NCBI GenBank assembly: GCA_031283825.1
Contig: JAITAZ010000152.1
Location: 1 to 8,391 of the forward strand
Length of the DNA: 8,391 nt
Source of the DNA: Planctomycetaceae bacterium
GTDB lineage: Bacteria > Planctomycetota > Planctomycetia > Pirellulales > Thermoguttaceae
Direction of reading: 5' to 3'
A program made the position numbers and the translations under genes. Shown piece after piece: positions 5,653-8,391 of this stretch. Each line of letters opens with the position of its first letter. Position 1 is the first letter of the stretch. The notes under the pieces were generated by a model that was not told the DNA's origin, ran no database searches, and was given only the letters and a program-made list of their open reading frames with translations.

Positions 5653-6369
5653 CTAACTTCTGTACATTTCATGCATTAAATTTGACCAATTCATTGGTAA
5701 AACTTCTGGTAATCCGAATCTATTTTTCGCGATTCCTACCGGCGACGGCGCGCATCGTAAGATACGTTGACCTCCGCCCGTTTCGCCTTTAGCCGCGCCG
5801 AACTCGCGAGTCGCAAGTAATATCGCGTCGCACCACTCGCAAAGAATCGCGTTGGCGTTCTTATGCAACTTCGGTAAAAAAGTGTCAAACGCTGTAGATT
5901 CAGGATCGGAATGCGTCCGAACTTGTGCGTGTGCAAGCAAAACGACAATCATGTTTTTTTGATCACGCAAGTTGCGGAGCGATTCGACAAAACGTCGCCA
6001 GTGAGTTAAAACTATCGTGTAACCTTTGCCGTAACCGCCATCAACTCGCTCAATATTCTCAACGCGATATTGCTGACAAGTAAAATCCCAAATCAATCGC
6101 TCAAGCCAATCGACCGTGTCAATAATTATTGTGCGATAATCATGGGACTCGTTTTGAAGGACGTCGATGTAACTCATTACCTCCACAAACGTTTTGCAGA
6201 GCGGGAATTTCGCACAATCTATATTGTCGAGTCCATCTTCGGTAGGAATAAAAATCGGATTCGGCGACGTTGACGCAAACGTCGATTTGCCAATTCCCTC
6301 CGTACCATAAACCAAAATTCGAGGCGGAGATTGACGCTTGCCGCTATGGATAGTTTCTAAAAGAGACAT
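5653..6369 (-). CDS. Phage AAA/RecA-like P-loop ATPase (AAA_24, Sak4-like)
   Basis: 238 residues, the usual size for this family. The Walker A motif is GTEGIGKS (22-29) after a short beta strand (RILVYG), with a FIPTEDGLDNID segment following. Walker B is TIIIDTVDWLE (80-90), then the conserved IVVLLAHAQVRTHSDPE region and FDTFLPKLHKNANAILCEWCDAILLA. This matches phage nucleotide-binding proteins (AAA_24) related to Sak4, which are RecA-like ATPases promoting single-strand annealing with an SSB partner. The pairing with DUF669 just downstream and an exonuclease just upstream supports a recombination role. The start is fixed by AGGAG (6381-6377), 7 nt from the ATG. The gene ends at a TAG followed by a G-rich tandem repeat. 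Confidence 0.9.
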   Translation of the reverse strand: MSLLETIHSGKRQSPPRILVYGTEGIGKSTFASTSPNPIFIPTEDGLDNIDCAKFPLCKTFVEVMSYIDVLQNESHDYRTIIIDTVDWLERLIWDFTCQQYRVENIERVDGGYGKGYTIVLTHWRRFVESLRNLRDQKNMIVVLLAHAQVRTHSDPESTAFDTFLPKLHKNANAILCEWCDAILLATREFGAAKGETGGGQRILRCAPSPVGIAKNRFGLPEVLPMNWSNLMHEMYRS

Positions 6370-6412
6370 AATGTTTCTCCTTTCGTTATTGTTAAAAATT
6401 TAAGTTAATGTT

Positions 6413-6530
6413 AATGTTTTATCGTAACGAAAAATCAGACGACGATTTATCGTTACAAAAAATCAAGCGGATAATTTATCGTAACGAAAAATAATTTATC
6501 GTTACGAAAATACAATTATCGTTGCGCAAA
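6413..6530. repeat. Iteron-like array of five TTATCGTWACRAAAA copies
   Basis: Cores lie at about 6423, 6451, 6480, 6500 and 6520. The last three are in register as 20-bp units, 6471-6490, 6491-6510 and 6511-6530 (for example ATAATTTATCGTAACGAAAA), the third being more divergent and forming the exonuclease stop codon. Evenly spaced A/T-flanked repeats next to replication genes look like a replication-origin iteron set or an operator cluster. This is the densest group in the window and lies in the 146-bp leader of the ATPase gene. Confidence 0.75.
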
Positions 6531-7325
6531 ATCTAGGATACGAAGTTCCTCATAACCGGTGAGCCATTCGTCTGTTGCTTGAGCGAGTTTTAATCTGTCG
6601 ATTGCAGATTCAATTTCGACTCTTGCAGTCAGAAGAGTCTCATTGCCGACTTGCCAAACTCCGCAACGATACGGCTCTTTTTTCTCAACCGCAATTACAT
6701 ATACAGGAACAAGTTGACCAATCTTTTGATCCAATACATTCTGATAAAAAGCAAGCTGATGATGATAATGAAAACGTCGCGCGTCGGATTCAAACCAAGT
6801 CAAGTCGTCGCATGTTTTCAAATCAACAATTCCGAAATACGGATTCAACCAATCGATCCGAATCTGACATTGAACTCCGCAATACTCCGTCCGCACAACG
6901 CCTTCGGCTCTTCCGTTTGCTAACAAATCATTCGCGTAATTATTTTGTCGCACGCCGGAGTTAATCGAATTTATCAACTCGGCGCGTTCAAACGAAATAA
7001 CAGGCTTGTTTTGAGATTCTTGCCATTCAAGAAACTTCTTTGTCGCAACGCCATAAGGCTTGCCAGTCGCAGGATTAACAGGACCGCCTATCGCAAACTC
7101 AGATTCATAAACATCAAGTCCCTCAAGAATCCGACAATGCGCCGCACGACCTATCAAAAAAGACGACGACTCTACAGCGTCTATCAAACCCGCTCGCCTC
7201 TTTTGATACAAAAACGGACAATGCATAAACTCAATCAATTGATGACTCGAAAGATAATCTCTCGACTTCGCATGATACGATTCCGCTGATTCAGTTTGCA
7301 GAACGTTCAAATCAATTAACGACAT
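6516..7325 (-). CDS. RecE-type PD-(D/E)XK exonuclease (DUF3799 family)
   Basis: 269 residues. The signature parts are YHAKSRDYLSSHQLIEFMHCPFLYQ at the N-terminus, GRAAHCRILEG with H63, RIDW with D158, IVDLKT with D168-x-K170, and HHQLAFYQ with the Q190-xxx-Y194 motif. This order is that of the RecE C-terminal / DUF3799 nucleases, 5'-to-3' dsDNA exonucleases that make 3' overhangs for annealing. Its neighbours, the Sak4-like ATPase and DUF669, complete a recombination set. I chose the ATG at 7325 because AGGAG (7337-7333) lies 7 nt upstream; a longer reading from 7421 adds residues without homology and overlaps the sigma-like gene. The last codons (DFAQR and stop TAA) are formed by a divergent copy of the TTATCGTTAC motif. 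Confidence 0.9.
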   Translation of the reverse strand: MSLIDLNVLQTESAESYHAKSRDYLSSHQLIEFMHCPFLYQKRRAGLIDAVESSSFLIGRAAHCRILEGLDVYESEFAIGGPVNPATGKPYGVATKKFLEWQESQNKPVISFERAELINSINSGVRQNNYANDLLANGRAEGVVRTEYCGVQCQIRIDWLNPYFGIVDLKTCDDLTWFESDARRFHYHHQLAFYQNVLDQKIGQLVPVYVIAVEKKEPYRCGVWQVGNETLLTARVEIESAIDRLKLAQATDEWLTGYEELRILDFAQR

Positions 7326-7375
7326 AATTTTTCTCCTAATTGTTAAATGGAAATTAACATCGCGATTCAATTTTT

Positions 7376-7912
7376 TCACGAAACAAAGTCGCGGAAAATT
7401 TTTGACTCGCGAAACAAACAACGTAACTTGCGGATTTGAAGACTCAATTTATACGCAGGAATATTAAGTCTCATCGCAGTTACTAACTTCGGGAATCGCT
7501 TGAGATAACGACAAATGTCCCGAAAATCTTTCGGCAACTTTTCAATCGCCTCATCAAGCTCGATACAAAACAAACGACGTTCAAGATCATTCAATTCAGA
7601 ACTCGGATATAAATTCGTCTTCGGATGTTCGCTTTCAGGCAAGTCGTCAAGACTCGCGAATGATTGATATTTTCGATAACGCTTGCGAGAACGAAATCGC
7701 TTGATTTCCGTTTCAATAAGCATGTTCATAAACGTTGACCACGACGCTCGTCGCGAATCAAATTCACAAGCTCGCGTGAACAAAACAAGAACAATATCTT
7801 GACGCAAGTCCAAAATATCCTGATAACAAACGGCACGACGTTTCAAGGCTCGCGAAAGATGATAATCAATACGCGAAGTCAAAACGTTAATATCAATTTC
7901 CGACGGAGACAT
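7376..7912 (-). CDS. Sigma-70-like (ECF-type) protein, probable element-encoded sigma factor
   Basis: 178 residues. The N-terminal half reads as sigma region 2: a helix with DYHLSRALKRR, then YQDILDLRQDIVLVLFTRACEFD, then SRRASWSTFMNMLIETEIKRFRSRKRYRK, followed by SLDDLPE. The C-terminal half (about 118-168) resembles region 4: LDEAIEKLPKDFRDICRYLK, then a weak helix-turn-helix KLVTAMRLNIPAYKLSLQIRKLRCLF. Proteins of this build steer RNA polymerase to specific promoters; here it could switch on the downstream replication genes. Region 4 is divergent, so an anti-sigma or sigma-derived DNA-binding role is possible. I chose the ATG at 7912 because GAGAGG (7925-7920) is 7 nt upstream; the TTG at 7927 would place the start inside that ribosome-binding site. 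The leader holds a perfect palindrome and three copies of the dispersed motif. Confidence 0.75.
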   Translation of the reverse strand: MSPSEIDINVLTSRIDYHLSRALKRRAVCYQDILDLRQDIVLVLFTRACEFDSRRASWSTFMNMLIETEIKRFRSRKRYRKYQSFASLDDLPESEHPKTNLYPSSELNDLERRLFCIELDEAIEKLPKDFRDICRYLKRFPKLVTAMRLNIPAYKLSLQIRKLRCLFRESKIFRDFVS

Positions 7913-7938
7913 AAATAATCCTCTCAATTTAGTTTGAT

Positions 7939-7990
7939 TTTTTGTAACGATAAATAATTTTTGTAACGATAAATATTTATCGTTACGTTA
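7939..7990. repeat. Three motif copies forming a palindrome before the sigma-like gene
   Basis: GTAACG cores lie at 7944 and 7963 and a CGTTAC core at 7981. The last two face each other and make a perfect 24-bp palindrome at 7963-7986, with half-site GTAACGATAAAT. The first two are direct repeats 19 bp apart. The cluster fills the 75-bp gap between the zinc-type gene stop and the sigma-like gene start, so it is well placed as an operator for the sigma-like gene. Confidence 0.8.
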
Positions 7991-8281
7991 ATACTGCTCG
8001 TCGATCACGGGAAACCATGAATCGAAATTCGGACGTCCGCCAAGCGAACAATCGGAGTCGAAGTCAATGATTTCGCAATCGAATCGACGGACATCAAGCT
8101 CGCAACGGTCGAGTTGTTCAGAACCGATGTAGGTTCGAGGATTGGGAGTCGAATTGCGAATAATTTTGCGGAGACATCTCAAGCAAAATCGATTGTCCGA
8201 AGTAACCGCTTTCCGACATCCGCAACGACAACAAACGCCGTCCGAACGGGCGACAAATTTTTCGGCGTAGTGAATAGTCAT
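7988..8281 (-). CDS. Small Cys-rich (zinc-ribbon-like) protein
   Basis: 97 residues. I do not recognise the family. The N-terminal third has a clustered metal-site pattern: C17, C18, C20 and C22, then C33-x2-C36 in RFCLRCLRKI, which looks like a treble-clef or zinc-ribbon knuckle as found in small DNA- or RNA-binding regulators. The rest is acidic (DVRRFDCEIIDFDSDC, then FDSWFPVIDEQY) with no membrane segment. As the first complete gene of the block and directly upstream of the sigma-like gene, it could be a regulator of early transcription, but nothing here proves it. The ATG at 8281 has no Shine-Dalgarno sequence and follows an A/T-rich leader (TTTATTTATTTTGCC). The stop codon is abutted by the palindromic motif at 7963-7986. 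Confidence 0.7.
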   Translation of the reverse strand: MTIHYAEKFVARSDGVCCRCGCRKAVTSDNRFCLRCLRKIIRNSTPNPRTYIGSEQLDRCELDVRRFDCEIIDFDSDCSLGGRPNFDSWFPVIDEQY

Positions 8282-8391
8282 GGCAAAATAAATAAAATAG
8301 AGTGAATAGGGTGAAAGTTAATGTTCACGGCTTTCGGTCTGAATAATTGAAAAAAACTCGCCGTACAATCACCAAGAAATATGCACATAAT
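8282..8391. other. Upstream region of the zinc-type gene
   Basis: This A/T-rich segment contains just over two copies of a 9-nt unit AATAG(A/G)GTG at 8296-8315. A 36-codon open frame from 8388 overlaps the zinc-type gene start by ATGA, but its Phe/Ile-rich composition and the tandem repeat inside it make it doubtful as a gene. I see no convincing promoter. Confidence 0.45.

Noticed and set aside
6413..6530. CRISPR array.
   Set aside because: Repeats are only about 14-20 bp, diverge, change orientation in their core, and have no unique spacers of constant length.
7913..7927. TTG start five codons upstream for the sigma-like gene.
   Set aside because: It overlaps the GAGAGG site that serves the ATG at 7912.
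8278..8388. 36-codon frame overlapping the zinc-type start by ATGA.
   Set aside because: Phe/Ile-rich, contains the 9-nt tandem repeat and has no ribosome site; it could still be the tail of a gene starting beyond the window, as the frame is open to the edge.

Overview
The window is an almost fully packed, one-direction gene block. Eleven protein genes all lie on the minus strand, the longest gap is 185 bp, and no RNA gene or CRISPR array is visible. The gene families (Prim-Pol primase, superfamily 2 helicase, ParB-like DNA-binding protein, PD-(D/E)XK resolvase-like nuclease, DUF669 protein, RecA-like AAA ATPase, RecE-type exonuclease and a small sigma-like protein) form the replication and recombination block of a temperate phage, prophage or phage-like plasmid. 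The DNA is AT-rich, roughly 40% GC by eye. The host cannot be named from this sequence. The simple repeats and mixed leaders (some Shine-Dalgarno, some only A-rich) would fit a planctomycete-like or other bacterium outside the usual models, but that is a weak guess.

In transcription order (right to left) the layout is: a small Cys-rich zinc-type protein (8281-7988); a sigma-70-like protein (7912-7376); a RecE/DUF3799-type exonuclease (7325-6516); a Sak4-like P-loop ATPase (6369-5653); DUF669 (5467-4967); an unknown 71-residue protein (4918-4703) overlapping a resolvase-type nuclease (4725-4384); a ParB-like protein (4235-3228); a left-handed beta-helix protein (3185-2358); a DEAD/DECH helicase with a zinc ribbon (2209-473); and the N-terminal half of a Prim-Pol primase (440-1, cut by the window edge). 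A likely division of labour is that exonuclease, ATPase and DUF669 handle end resection, strand annealing and ssDNA binding. Prim-Pol and helicase would prime and unwind, the nuclease would resolve branches, and the ParB-like protein would bind origin or partition sites. The sigma-like and zinc proteins are candidate regulators.

The unusual content is non-coding structure. (1) Three palindromes lie inside the ParB-like gene and encode a repeated SSEIP(K/M)I peptide. Their paired bases co-vary while an amino acid changes, so the DNA or RNA palindrome itself may be what is kept. (2) A short motif, TTATCGTWACRAAAA, occurs about twenty times in both orientations, in most gaps and often at gene ends. 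It includes an iteron-like array at 6413-6530 and a perfect 24-bp palindrome before the sigma-like gene. (3) Two inverted 32-bp tracts of an AATTCGG heptamer flank the helicase leader, and one rewrites the end of the beta-helix protein. (4) A 26-27-bp AT-rich inverted repeat precedes the ParB gene, and two other short tandem repeats sit in gaps. Together these suggest an element with its own origin and regulatory sites, but every functional reading of the repeats is inference.
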